Shown here: in pieces, positions 43,300 through 53,137 of the stretch
Position numbering within the stretch: the first letter of the stretch is position 1
How the letters are laid out: each line of letters starts with the position of its first letter
DNA from: Microbacterium sp. SY138
GTDB lineage: Bacteria; Actinomycetota; Actinomycetes; Actinomycetales; Microbacteriaceae
Assembly (NCBI RefSeq): GCF_039729145.1
Contig: NZ_CP155793.1
Coordinates: forward strand, 434,001 to 498,000
DNA length: 64,000 nucleotides
Direction of reading: 5' to 3'
Position numbers and translations under genes: made by a program
Notes under the pieces: model-generated
What the model saw: only the letters and a program-made list of their open reading frames with translations
Database searches by the model: none
Told to the model about the DNA's origin: nothing

Positions 43300-43728
43300 A
43301 TGGTTCCCGAGATCAACTACTGGGCGGTCCTGCTGGCCACCGCGTCGAGCATGCTCGTCGGCTCGGTCTGGTACGCCCCGAAGGTGTTCGGCACGCGCTG
43401 GTCGAAGCTCGCGAACGTCGACATGGATCGTCCTGCGGCCACAGCGGCCTGGCCGATCATCACCACGGTCATCGTGAGCTTCATCACGGCCTGGGTGCTC
43501 GCCGGCGCCTCGTCGATCGCGTGGCACTTCTACGGCGGATCGTACTTCTGGGGCGCCGTCGTCACCGCTGTCACGCTGTGGGCGGGGTTCACGGCCGCCC
43601 GTTTCATCACGCACGACGCGTTCGAGGGGCGCTCGACCCGACTCACCACGCTGAACATCGCGCACGAGCTGGTCACGGTCGTCGTCATGGCGATCATCAT
43701 CGGCGTCTGGCCGCCGGCGCTCGCCTGA
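43300..43728 (+). CDS. DUF1761 membrane protein
   Basis: A 142-aa protein with four predicted membrane helices and the family start I-N-Y-W-A-V-L-L-A-T-A-S-S, S-V-W-Y-A-P-K-V-F-G and a later A-H-E-L-V-T-V block. DUF1761 proteins are conserved and uncharacterised. GGAGG lies 6 nt before ATG 43300, better than GTG 43288. It is monocistronic. Confidence 0.82.
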   Translation: MVPEINYWAVLLATASSMLVGSVWYAPKVFGTRWSKLANVDMDRPAATAAWPIITTVIVSFITAWVLAGASSIAWHFYGGSYFWGAVVTAVTLWAGFTAARFITHDAFEGRSTRLTTLNIAHELVTVVVMAIIIGVWPPALA

Positions 43729-43856
43729 GGTACCGCTCCGCCTCCCGGGGGGACCGGCGAACCGGTAGCCGGGTCGGTTCGGAGGACTCGCCGATCGGAG
43801 AGCCATCTCTAGACCTTCGCCGCTTCTGCGAGCGCATGCGGGGTGCGAGGCTCGCT

Positions 43857-43876
43857 GGGTGACCTGCCGGTCACCC
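43857..43876. promoter_or_regulatory. inverted repeat upstream of secreted glycosidase-like gene
   Basis: GGGTGACC (43857-43864) and GGTCACCC (43869-43876) flank TGCC. The site is 43 bp before ATG 43919 and could be an operator or an mRNA hairpin. The preceding GC-rich stretch also folds, but I cannot assign a riboswitch class. Confidence 0.35.
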
Positions 43877-43918
43877 GCGTGCTGCGGACCCGCGCGCGGT
43901 TCAGACCGAGGGGTCTCG

Positions 43919-45184
43919 ATGTCCGGATCTTCGCGCCGATCGGCGCCGTGGGCGGTCGCCGCCGCGCTCGTCGCCGCAGTTGTGCTGGTGGGCGCGGCTC
44001 CTGCCGCGGGGGGAGCCATGCGCCCGTCGGATGATCAGGCATCCGGTGCGAGTGGCCTGGATCCCTCGCAGTCCGTCGCGCTGGCCTACGAGTTCCTGGA
44101 TACGCGCGTCGACCAGTTCTGCGATGGAGCCGGACACTGTCTGCCGCGCAGCTACGAGGGCGGATTCTTCACCACTCCGAGCTGGGACTTCACCCCCTCG
44201 TTCGTCTACGACGATGCGCTCGTGATCATCGCGTACACCGCCAGGGGGCTTCCGGACGACCTCCGTCGCGCGCGGGCGATCGGCGACACCCTGCTCTTCG
44301 TGCAGGAGAACGACCCGATCGGCGACGGCCGCACACGGGCGTCGTACGAACCGCACGGCATCCGCGAGGGGCGGGTGGAGATCACCGGCCCCGGCAGCTT
44401 CACCGGGAACCAGGCGTGGGTCGGATTGGCTCTCGCGCGTCTCGCGCACGCCACCGGAGATTCGCGGTACCTCGACGGCGCGCTGCGGGTGGGCCAGTGG
44501 ATCCAGGACAACACGGCCGACATGGTCCGAGCCCCGTACGGGTACACCGGGGGTCAGCTCGAGGACGGCACGTCGCTGACCTGGAAGTCCACCGAGCACA
44601 ACAGCGACGTCTCGGGGTTCTTCGCGCAATTGGCTCAGCTCACCGGCGACCCCGTGTGGTCCGAGCGGGCAGCGGTCGCCGCCGATTTCGTCGCGGCCAT
44701 GCAGAGTGCGGACGGCCACGTCGACACCGGCACGGGCCTCGACGGTTCGACCATCAACACCCGTCCCATTCCGCTGGATGCGCAGACGTGGGGTTCACTC
44801 GCCACCGGCGACCCGCGCTACGGCGCCGCGCTGGACTGGACGCTCGCGAACCTGATCGCCACCGACGGCCCGTACACGGGCCCCTCGATCAGCGAGGTCG
44901 ATGTGTCGAAGGCCTGGTTCGAGGGGAGCGGACACCTCGCGCTCGCTCTCACGCTCCGCGACGGCCCGGGAGACGCCGACCGGGCCGAGACGTTGCTGAG
45001 CAGCATCCGTCTGGCGCAGCGCGATGCTCCGAACGGTGACGGCAAGGGGATCGTCGCGACCTCGAACGACGGTCTCGACTCGGGTTTCGGCGACCTCTAC
45101 TACGCCAGCCTGCACACGGGCGCGACGGCCTGGTACCTGCTCGCGGCGGCGGGGGACAATCCGTTCACCCTGCCTGCCGACTGA
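43919..45184 (+). CDS. secreted six-hairpin glycosidase-like protein
   Basis: The 421-aa protein has a basic N-terminus and signal peptide with cleavage expected near residues 30-37. Repeating helical pairs with aromatic motifs such as Y-D-D-A-L-V-I-I-A-Y and G-N-Q-A-W-V-G-L-A-L-A-R-L point to an alpha/alpha-barrel (six-hairpin glycosidase superfamily). The substrate is unknown, but an exported glycan-degrading role fits a window rich in sugar uptake genes. The start MSGSSRRS at 43919 gives a clean signal. No ribosome binding site is strong. Confidence 0.72.
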   Translation: MSGSSRRSAPWAVAAALVAAVVLVGAAPAAGGAMRPSDDQASGASGLDPSQSVALAYEFLDTRVDQFCDGAGHCLPRSYEGGFFTTPSWDFTPSFVYDDALVIIAYTARGLPDDLRRARAIGDTLLFVQENDPIGDGRTRASYEPHGIREGRVEITGPGSFTGNQAWVGLALARLAHATGDSRYLDGALRVGQWIQDNTADMVRAPYGYTGGQLEDGTSLTWKSTEHNSDVSGFFAQLAQLTGDPVWSERAAVAADFVAAMQSADGHVDTGTGLDGSTINTRPIPLDAQTWGSLATGDPRYGAALDWTLANLIATDGPYTGPSISEVDVSKAWFEGSGHLALALTLRDGPGDADRAETLLSSIRLAQRDAPNGDGKGIVATSNDGLDSGFGDLYYASLHTGATAWYLLAAAGDNPFTLPAD

Positions 45185-45223
45185 CCTGACGGCGGACCCG
45201 CCTGACGGCGGACCGGCCTGAGG

Positions 45224-45931
45224 TTATGCGGCGACGCGGGCGACCGCGGCGATGGCGCTCGTGAAGAAGTCGAGTCCGTCGATGCCGCTGCGCATGGCGA
45301 CAGCGGTGTCGGGGCCGAAGCCCGCCTCGGTGGCGTGCTCGGGGTGCGGCATGAGCCCGACCACGTTGCCCGCCTCGTTGGTGAGACCGGCGATGTCGCG
45401 GAGCGATCCGTTCGGGTTGACTCCGGCGTAGCGGAAGGCCACGAGCCCCTCGCCCTCGATACGGTCGAGGGTCTGCTCGTCGGCGATGTAGCCGCCGTCG
45501 GCGTTCTTGAGTGGGATCACGATCTCCTGGCCGGTGCGGAACGCATTGGTCCACGCGGTGTCGGAGTTCTCGACCGTGAGCTTCTGGTCGCGACGCACGA
45601 AGTGCTGGTGGTTGTTGCGGATCAGGCCGCCGGGCAGCAGGTGCGCCTCGACGAGCATCTGGAAGCCGTTGCAGATGCCGAGCACGGGCATTCCCTTCGC
45701 GGCGGCATCCTTGACCTCGCTCATGATCGGCGAGAGCGCGGCGATCGCGCCGGCGCGCAGGTAATCGCCGTAGCTGAAGCCACCGGGGAGGACGAGCGCG
45801 TCGACGCCCTCGAGGTCGTGCGAGCCGTGCCACAGGGCGACCGGCTCTGCGCCGGCGATGCGCACGGCGCGCTGGGCGTCGCGGTCGTCGAGCGAGCCGG
45901 GGAAGGTGATGACGCCGATCCGAACGGTCAC
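45224..45931 (-). CDS. purQ: phosphoribosylformylglycinamidine synthase subunit PurQ
   Basis: The 235-aa glutaminase subunit of FGAM synthase in purine synthesis. L-G-I-C-N-G-F-Q contains the catalytic Cys (near residue 86), and the late P-H-P-E-H segment supplies His and Glu. [10 protein letters not shown] is conserved in class I glutaminases. GTG 45931 overlaps the purS stop. PurL is not in the window. Confidence 0.93.
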   Translation of the reverse strand: MTVRIGVITFPGSLDDRDAQRAVRIAGAEPVALWHGSHDLEGVDALVLPGGFSYGDYLRAGAIAALSPIMSEVKDAAAKGMPVLGICNGFQMLVEAHLLPGGLIRNNHQHFVRRDQKLTVENSDTAWTNAFRTGQEIVIPLKNADGGYIADEQTLDRIEGEGLVAFRYAGVNPNGSLRDIAGLTNEAGNVVGLMPHPEHATEAGFGPDTAVAMRSGIDGLDFFTSAIAAVARVAA

Positions 45932-46176
45932 TCCGCGACCTCGATGCCGACGACGTCCTCGATCACGGAGTTGGAGAGCACCTCGTCGGCGATGCGCCGG
46001 GCCTCGGCGAGAACCTCGTCGGTGACCTCGCCTTCGACGGTGAGCTCGAAGCGCTTGCCGATGCGGACGTCGGTGAAGCCCTCGACGCCGAGGCGGGCGA
46101 AGGCGCCGGAGACGGCCTTCCCCTGCGGGTCGAGCAGTTCGGGCTTGGGCATGACGTCGACGACGATGGTGGGCAT
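45928..46176 (-). CDS. purS: FGAM synthase subunit PurS
   Basis: An 82-aa PurS that bridges PurQ and PurL in the three-part FGAM synthase. The family pattern [16 protein letters not shown] begins the protein, and [11 protein letters not shown] follows. GGAG is 6 nt before the ATG. TAGACT (minus strand, 46218-46213) is a plausible -10 giving a 30-nt leader. Confidence 0.92.
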   Translation of the reverse strand: MPTIVVDVMPKPELLDPQGKAVSGAFARLGVEGFTDVRIGKRFELTVEGEVTDEVLAEARRIADEVLSNSVIEDVVGIEVAE

Positions 46177-46269
46177 GACGGCTCCAAGAGTCGCGGGCGG
46201 ACGGGCGCATCCAGTCTACTGCCCTCGGCTCACTCGCCCACTCGCCCCCTCGCTCCTCCGCCCCCTCGG

Positions 46270-46370
46270 TGCCGAGTGCACGACATCTCGCCGAGTGCAC
46301 GGCCGGTGTGCGGGGGGATGCCGTGCGCTCGCCGAGTACCCGTGCACCCGACGAGCAGTGCGTGGGGGCG
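46270..46370. repeat. repeat-rich intergenic stretch with GCCGAGTGCACG copies
   Basis: GCCGAGTGCACG occurs twice (about 46270 and 46293), and a degenerate third copy GCCGAGTACCCGTGCAC follows near 46331. CCGTGC/GCACGG segments between them can pair. The stretch lies in the 216-bp gap between purS and apt, both on the minus strand. Confidence 0.45.
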
Positions 46371-46392
46371 TGAGGGAGTGGGGGGGTGGGGG

Positions 46393-46926
46393 TTATGCGG
46401 AGTGGAAGACGGTGTGCAGGTCGCCGACCGCCTCGCGGCCGCCGAGACTGTCGATCTCGAACAGCACCGAGATGCCGATGACATGGCTGCCGAGGCGCTC
46501 GACGAGCTCGCGTCCGGCCGCGAGGGTCCCTCCGGTGGCGAGCACATCGTCGATCAGCAGCACGCGGGATCCGGGGGGCAGGTCGTCGTGCATCTCGATC
46601 GTGGCGGTGCCGTACTCGAGGGCGTAGTCGACGGATGCCGCGGGGCGCGGCAGCTTGCCGGCCTTGCGGATCGGGATGAGTCCGACGCCTGCGGCGATGG
46701 CGGCAGCGCTGGCGAGGATGAAGCCGCGCGCCTCGATGCCCGCGATCACGTCGAACTGGCCGGCGAAGGGTTCGATGATCGCCTCGGTCGTCACGCGGAG
46801 GGCCTCGGCGTCGGCGAGGAGTGGCGTGATGTCGCGGAAGATGATGCCCGGTTGCGGGTAGTCCGGCACGTTGCGGATCAGGGCTTCGGCGCGGACGAGG
46901 GCAGGGGAGAGCGTGGCTTCGGGCAC
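46393..46926 (-). CDS. apt: adenine phosphoribosyltransferase Apt
   Basis: The 177-aa salvage enzyme makes AMP from adenine and PRPP. The PRPP-binding motif [13 protein letters not shown] is near residue 120, and the family start [15 protein letters not shown] is near residue 21. GTG 46926 follows TACCCT by 6 nt, a leaderless arrangement. It is divergent from cebE. Confidence 0.93.
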   Translation of the reverse strand: MPEATLSPALVRAEALIRNVPDYPQPGIIFRDITPLLADAEALRVTTEAIIEPFAGQFDVIAGIEARGFILASAAAIAAGVGLIPIRKAGKLPRPAASVDYALEYGTATIEMHDDLPPGSRVLLIDDVLATGGTLAAGRELVERLGSHVIGISVLFEIDSLGGREAVGDLHTVFHSA

Positions 46927-46932
46927 TGCCCA

Positions 46933-46938
46933 AGGGTA
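46933..46938 (-). promoter_or_regulatory. putative -10 element for leaderless apt mRNA
   Basis: Minus-strand TACCCT lies 6 nt before GTG 46926. Confidence 0.5.
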
Positions 46939-46954
46939 CCCCGCGGCGGCTGGG

Positions 46955-47011
46955 TTGACACCGTGGGAGCGCTCCCATAGAGTGACTGCTCAGTTCGTGG
47001 GAGCGCTCCCA
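46955..47011 (+). promoter_or_regulatory. cebE promoter with two CebR/CelR operators
   Basis: TTGACA (46955-46960) and TAGAGT (46978-46983) are 17 bp apart. TGGGAGCGCTCCCA fills the spacer (46964-46977) and is repeated downstream (46998-47011), centres 34 bp apart. This is the known binding site of CelR/CebR cellobiose repressors in actinomycetes. Confidence 0.92.
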
Positions 47012-47061
47012 CGACGTCCCGACGCACCACTCACCGCACGACCACCACAAAGGAGTGAACT

Positions 47062-48372
47062 GTGAACACACGTGCCCGCAACCGGATCCTCGTGACTGCC
47101 GCCGTGGCATCCGTCTCCGCTCTCGCCCTCGCCGGCTGCTCCGGCAGCACCGGCGATTCCACGGAGGGGAGCGCCGATGAAGAGGTCACATTGACCGTCA
47201 CCACGTTCGGCACCTTCGGCTACGAAGATCTCTACAAGGAGTACGAGAAGGCCCACCCGAACGTCACGATCGAGGCGACCAACATCGACACCGGCGGCAA
47301 CGCCCGCACGGATGCGTTCACCAAGATCGCCGCCGGCTCCGGCCTCAGCGACATCGTCGCAGTCGAAGAGGGCTGGCTCGGCGCGATCATGGACGTCTCC
47401 GACACCTTCGTCGACCTGCGCGACTACGGCATCGAAGACCGCAAGGACGACTGGGTCGACTGGAAGTACGGCCAGGCGACCGACGCCGAAGGCCGCGTCA
47501 TCGGCTACGGCACCGACATCGGCCCGAGCGGTATCTGCTACAACGGCGCTGCGTTCGAGGCGGCCGGGCTCCCGAGCGACCGCGAGTCGGTGGCCGAGCT
47601 CCTCAACGGCGACTGGGAGAACTACTTCCAGGTCGGTGCCGACTACACCGCGAAGACCGGCAAGGCCTGGTACGACCACTCCGGCTTCGTCTGGAACGCC
47701 ATGGTGAACCAGCTCGACGAGGGCTACTACACGACCGACGGCAAGCTGAACGTCGAGGACAACGCCGAGCTCAAGGAGCGCTTCGAGCTGCTGGGTGCCG
47801 CGACCGAGGGCGGCCAGTCCGCCGCACAGACGGCCTGGGACTGGAACGGCGGCAAGTCGTTCGTCGACGGCACCTTCGCGACCTTCGTGTGCCCGGGCTG
47901 GATGCTCGGCGTCGTGCAGGGCCAGGTCGAGGCCGGCGGCGGCGATGCGTCCACCGGATGGGACTTCGCCGATGTGTTCCCCGGCGGCGCGGCCAACTGG
48001 GGTGGCGCGTTCCTGTCGATCCCGGAGACCTCGCAGCACAAGAAGGCGGCTGCCGAGCTGGCCGACTGGCTGACGCAGCCCGAGCAGCAGGTCAAGCAGT
48101 CCGCCGCCGCGGGCAACTTCCCCTCGACGATCAAGGCGCAGGAGACGCTCGCCGCGGATGCGACGCCGAACGCGTTCTTCAACGACGCGCCGACCGGGGC
48201 GATCCTCGCCGAGCGCGCCAAGGGTGTCGTCGCCCAGTTCAAGGGTGCCGATGACTCGGTGATCCAGGAGAACGTCTTCGGTCCGGCGCTCAGCAGCCTC
48301 GACCGCGGCGACACCGACACCCAGGGCGCCTGGGACCAGGCCATCGGTCTGCTGAACGACCTCGTCGGCTGA
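47062..48372 (+). CDS. cebE: cellobiose-type ABC substrate-binding lipoprotein CebE
   Basis: A 436-aa family 1 solute-binding lipoprotein (lipobox L-A-G-C, C26). The fold, the later permease pair and flanking operators indicate a cellobiose or cellotriose binding protein like Streptomyces Ceb[12 protein letters not shown] near residue 153 fits the sugar-binding lobe. GTG 47062 has AGGAG 6-7 nt upstream. A hairpin element follows the gene, which could raise its mRNA level over the permeases. Confidence 0.85.
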   Translation: MNTRARNRILVTAAVASVSALALAGCSGSTGDSTEGSADEEVTLTVTTFGTFGYEDLYKEYEKAHPNVTIEATNIDTGGNARTDAFTKIAAGSGLSDIVAVEEGWLGAIMDVSDTFVDLRDYGIEDRKDDWVDWKYGQATDAEGRVIGYGTDIGPSGICYNGAAFEAAGLPSDRESVAELLNGDWENYFQVGADYTAKTGKAWYDHSGFVWNAMVNQLDEGYYTTDGKLNVEDNAELKERFELLGAATEGGQSAAQTAWDWNGGKSFVDGTFATFVCPGWMLGVVQGQVEAGGGDASTGWDFADVFPGGAANWGGAFLSIPETSQHKKAAAELADWLTQPEQQVKQSAAAGNFPSTIKAQETLAADATPNAFFNDAPTGAILAERAKGVVAQFKGADDSVIQENVFGPALSSLDRGDTDTQGAWDQAIGLLNDLVG

Positions 48373-48380
48373 CATCCCCC

Positions 48381-48440
48381 TTCCGGTCGCAGTTCCCGCC
48401 GGCGCCACCCCACGGCCGGCGGCAGGAACTGCGACCGGAA
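48381..48440. repeat. palindromic intergenic element, copy C
   Basis: Perfect 16-bp arms TTCCGGTCGCAGTTCC (48381-48396) and GGAACTGCGACCGGAA (48425-48440), with a GC-rich inner hairpin. It lies between cebE and cebF. Confidence 0.78.
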
Positions 48441-48470
48441 CTCCTCGGAACCCCGGGACAAGGACACCCC

Positions 48471-49559
48471 ATGACACTCACCGCCCCGCCCGCGGAACAG
48501 CAGCGCGCGGCATCCCCCGCGAAGGATGCCGCACCGAAACGCTCCTGGCGCCACCGCGTCTCACGGTTCGACCAGAACGCCTCGCCGTACTTCTACATCT
48601 CGCCGTTCTTCCTGCTGTTCGGGCTGGTCGGCCTGTTCCCGCTGCTCTACACGGTCTGGGTGGCGGTGCACGAGTGGGACCTACTCAAGGGCGAAGGCGA
48701 GTTCGTCGGGGTCGGCAACTTCGTCGAGATCCTCGGCGACGCGATGTTCTGGAACTCGATCGGCAACACCCTGAGCATCTTCCTGCTCTCCGCGATCCCG
48801 CAGCTGGCCGTGGCCCTCGTGATCGCCTACCTCCTCGACCGGGGCCTGCGCGCCCCGACGTTCTGGCGCATGAGCGTGCTGATCCCGTTCGTGGTCACCC
48901 CGGTCGCGGTCGCCATCATCTTCTCGAGCATCTTCAACGAGGCCGACGGTCTGGCCAACAACCTGCTCAACCTCATCGGCATCGCGGACCAGGAGTGGAA
49001 GCACAACACCGCGCTGTCGCACATCGCGATCGCCGTCATGGTGAACTTCCGCTGGACGGGCTACAACGCCCTCATCCTGCTGGCCGCGATGCAGGCCGTG
49101 CCGCGTGACCTCTACGAGTCGGCGGCCCTCGACGGGGCCGGCGCCGCGCGCCGCTTCTTCTCGATCACCATCCCCACGATCCGTCCCACTCTGATCTTCG
49201 TCATCATCACGGCGACGATCGGCGGGTTGCAGATCTTCGCCGAGCCGCGCCTGTTCGACGTGTCGACCGCCGGCGGCATCGGCGGCAGCGACCGGCAGTT
49301 CCAGACCACCGTGCTGTTCCTCTGGGAACTGGCGTTCTTCCGTCGCAACCTCGGAGAGGCATCGGCCGTCGCCATCCTGCTGTTCCTGCTGATCGTCGGG
49401 ATCGGCGTGATCAACTTCCTCATCTCCCGACGGATCTCCACCGGAGACGGCCCGAAGAATCGTGCGGCCCGCCGCCGCGCGCACACCACCGACGCGGCCG
49501 CGACCGCGGCGGCTGCTGGAACGACGATCGCCACCACGACCGAGGAGAACGCGCGATGA
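48471..49559 (+). CDS. cebF: sugar ABC transporter permease CebF
   Basis: The 362-aa permease is of the MalF type, with six main membrane helices. The EAA loop reads Y-E-S-A-A-L-D-G-A-G-A-A-R-R-F near residue 217. The start P-Y-F-Y-I-S-P-F-F-L-L-F and G-L-F-P-L-L-Y-T are typical. The tail is basic and Ala/Thr-rich. It overlaps cebG by ATGA. Confidence 0.88.
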   Translation: MTLTAPPAEQQRAASPAKDAAPKRSWRHRVSRFDQNASPYFYISPFFLLFGLVGLFPLLYTVWVAVHEWDLLKGEGEFVGVGNFVEILGDAMFWNSIGNTLSIFLLSAIPQLAVALVIAYLLDRGLRAPTFWRMSVLIPFVVTPVAVAIIFSSIFNEADGLANNLLNLIGIADQEWKHNTALSHIAIAVMVNFRWTGYNALILLAAMQAVPRDLYESAALDGAGAARRFFSITIPTIRPTLIFVIITATIGGLQIFAEPRLFDVSTAGGIGGSDRQFQTTVLFLWELAFFRRNLGEASAVAILLFLLIVGIGVINFLISRRISTGDGPKNRAARRRAHTTDAAATAAAAGTTIATTTEENAR

Positions 49560-50446
49560 CCGCCACGCAGGCGCTGAGCGTCCCCGAGAAGATCCGCCGT
49601 CGCCGGAGTGCATCATCCGGCACCGCCGGGATCGGCAGCCGCCCCGGCTTCCTCACATACGGGCTCCTGGCCGCGTTCATCATCGGCAGCGTGTATCCGC
49701 TGTGGTGGTCGGTCGTCGTCGCGAGCGGCACGAACGCCACCCGCGGTGAGACGCTGCCGCTGATCCCCGGGGGCAACTTCTTCACGAACGCGGCCAAGGT
49801 CTTCGACGCGATCCCGTTCTGGCTGGCGCTGGGCAACTCGTTCCTCATCTCCGGCATCATCACGCTCTCGGTCGTCACCTTCTCCACGCTCGCGGGCTAC
49901 GCCTTCGCCAAGCTCCGGTTCCAGGGCCGCGACGGGCTGATGATCTTCGTGATCGCGACGATGGCGATCCCGACGCAGCTGGGCATCATCCCCCTGTTCA
50001 TGCTGATGCGCGAGCTCGGCTGGACCGGTTCGATCGGTGCGGTCATCGTGCCGACACTCGTCACCGCGTTCGGCGTCTTCTTCATGCGGCAGTACCTGGT
50101 CGATGTGATCCCGGACGAGCTGATCGAGGCCGCCCGTATGGACGGCGCCAACCAGTTCCGCACCTTCCTGACCGTCGGACTCCCCGCGGCTCGGCCGGCC
50201 ATGGCTATCCTCGGACTCTTCACCTTCATGACGGCGTGGACCGACTACCTGTGGCCGCTGATCGTGCTCTCTCCGCAGAATCCGACCCTGCAGACGGCGC
50301 TCAGCCAGCTGCAGTCGGGCTACTACATCGACTACTCGATCGTGCTCGCCGGCGCGGTGCTCGCGACCCTCCCGCTGCTCGTGCTCTTCGTGGTCGCCGG
50401 GCGTCAGCTGGTCAGTGGCATCATGGCTGGCGCGGTGAAAGGATGA
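49556..50446 (+). CDS. cebG: sugar ABC transporter permease CebG
   Basis: The 296-aa MalG-type permease. The EAA loop E-A-A-R-M-D-G-A-N-Q-F-R-T-F sits near residue 191, and Q-Y-L-V-D-V-I-P-D-E-L precedes it. No ATPase is encoded in the operon, so the shared MsiK-type ATPase elsewhere is expected, as in Streptomyces. It is followed 5 nt later by bglC. Confidence 0.89.
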   Translation: MTATQALSVPEKIRRRRSASSGTAGIGSRPGFLTYGLLAAFIIGSVYPLWWSVVVASGTNATRGETLPLIPGGNFFTNAAKVFDAIPFWLALGNSFLISGIITLSVVTFSTLAGYAFAKLRFQGRDGLMIFVIATMAIPTQLGIIPLFMLMRELGWTGSIGAVIVPTLVTAFGVFFMRQYLVDVIPDELIEAARMDGANQFRTFLTVGLPAARPAMAILGLFTFMTAWTDYLWPLIVLSPQNPTLQTALSQLQSGYYIDYSIVLAGAVLATLPLLVLFVVAGRQLVSGIMAGAVKG

Positions 50447-50451
50447 CCCCT

Positions 50452-51882
<1,431 letters not shown>

Positions 51883-51898
51883 CCCCGCTGCCCGCCCC

Positions 51899-51955
51899 TC
51901 GAGTCGCGCGAAGGGTCGTATCTGCGGCCGAGAAGCGACCATTTGCGCGACTCGA
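51899..51955. terminator. hairpin element between bglC and cebR
   Basis: Arms TCGAGTCGCGC (51899-51909) and GCGCGACTCGA (51945-51955), with an inner GGTCG/CGACC pair. It could end the cebEFG-bglC transcript. The symmetry and size resemble the other intergenic palindromes, but the sequence is different. Confidence 0.55.
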
Positions 51956-52021
51956 AGCGGGACGGTCGTCGTCGCACCCGTGAACCGGTGAGAATAGGGC
52001 GATGGAAGAGTGCGTACGCTG

Positions 52022-53017
52022 ATGTCGCCCCGAGCGACCATCGAAGAAGTGGCATCCGCTGCGGGTGTCTCCCGGTCGACAGTGTCGAGGGTCGTGAACG
52101 GGTCGACGGCCGTGAGCCCGGAGGCCCTCGCCGCGGTGCGCGCGGCGATCGACGAGCTGAACTACGTGCCCAATCGGGCCGCACGCTCGCTCGCCTCACG
52201 GCAGACGCATGCCATCGCCCTCATCGTGCCGGAGGACACCACCCGTTTCTTCGGCGACCCGTTCTTCGCGGCCATCGTCGCGGGCATCACCGGGGCGCTC
52301 GGCGGATCGGACTACCTGCTCAACCTGCTCATCGCGAGCGATGACCCCGGCGACAAGATGACCAGCTTCGTGCGCAACGGCGGCGTGGACGGTGCGCTGA
52401 TCGTCTCGCACCACACGAGCGACGCCTTCGTCGATCGGATCGCGGATGCCGTACCGGTCGTCTTCGGCGGCCGCCCCGTGCGCCGTCACGATGGGGACTA
52501 CGTCGTCGACGTCGACAACGTGGCCGGAGCGAAGCACGCCACTCAGCGGTTGATCGACATCGGCCGCACACGCATCGCGACGATCTCCGGTCCGCTCACG
52601 ATGGTCGCCTCGGAAGATCGTGTGCAGGGGTTCCGCGCCGCTCTGGCGGATGCCGGCCTCGCCCCGTACGCCGAGGAGGAGGGCGACTACAGCGAGGCGA
52701 GCGGTGCGGAGGCCGCCAGGCGTCTGCTCGACGGCGGGCGTCCGGATGCGATCTTCGTCGCGAGCGACCTGATGGCCCGTGGCGCCCTGACCGCCCTCCG
52801 CTCGGCGGGTGTGCGTGTGCCGGAGGACATCGCCCTGGTCGGCTTCGACGACTCCTCGGTCGCCGTCACCACCGACCCGCAGCTGACCACGATGCGCCAG
52901 CCGATGTACGCGCAGGGTGAGGCCATGGCCCGGATCCTGTTGTCGCGGCTCGCGGGGGAGGACCCGCCGACCACGACGATCCTGCCGACCGAGCTGGTGA
53001 TCCGGGCCTCGGCCTGA
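52022..53017 (+). CDS. cebR: LacI-family repressor CebR
   Basis: The 331-aa repressor begins with the helix-turn-helix A-T-I-E-E-V-A-S-A-A-G-V-S-R-S-T-V-S-R-V and continues as a sugar-sensing domain. Its adjacency to cebEFG-bglC and two perfect CelR/CebR boxes upstream identifies it. In Streptomyces, CebR is released by cellobiose. A six-codon upstream ORF (52002-52022) ends at TGATG on its start. GTG 52010 is an alternative start. Confidence 0.9.
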   Translation: MSPRATIEEVASAAGVSRSTVSRVVNGSTAVSPEALAAVRAAIDELNYVPNRAARSLASRQTHAIALIVPEDTTRFFGDPFFAAIVAGITGALGGSDYLLNLLIASDDPGDKMTSFVRNGGVDGALIVSHHTSDAFVDRIADAVPVVFGGRPVRRHDGDYVVDVDNVAGAKHATQRLIDIGRTRIATISGPLTMVASEDRVQGFRAALADAGLAPYAEEEGDYSEASGAEAARRLLDGGRPDAIFVASDLMARGALTALRSAGVRVPEDIALVGFDDSSVAVTTDPQLTTMRQPMYAQGEAMARILLSRLAGEDPPTTTILPTELVIRASA

Positions 53018-53080
53018 CCGACCACGTCCGGTCCTGACGAACCGCGTCGGGGTGCGCGAGCGTCCGCGGAGGGGATGAAC

Positions 53081-53125
53081 ACGGCTGTGGCCCTGGCGCC
53101 CCCTCCGGGCCAGGCCCACAGCCGT
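53081..53125. terminator. bidirectional terminator after cebR
   Basis: Arms ACGGCTGTGGCCCTGGC (53081-53097) and GCCAGGCCCACAGCCGT (53109-53125) pair with one mismatch. It sits between the convergent cebR and the 53138 gene. Confidence 0.75.
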
Positions 53126-53137
53126 GGGTCTTGAGGC

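Noticed and set aside
43729-43918. Possible c-di-AMP or other riboswitch before the secreted glycosidase
   Set aside because: The GC-rich stretch can fold, but I could not match the conserved ydaO core segments, so I list only the inverted repeat.
45224-47110. 628-aa frame containing PurQ
   Set aside because: Residues before the PurQ start cover purS and apt in the wrong frame. GTG 45931 fits the family.
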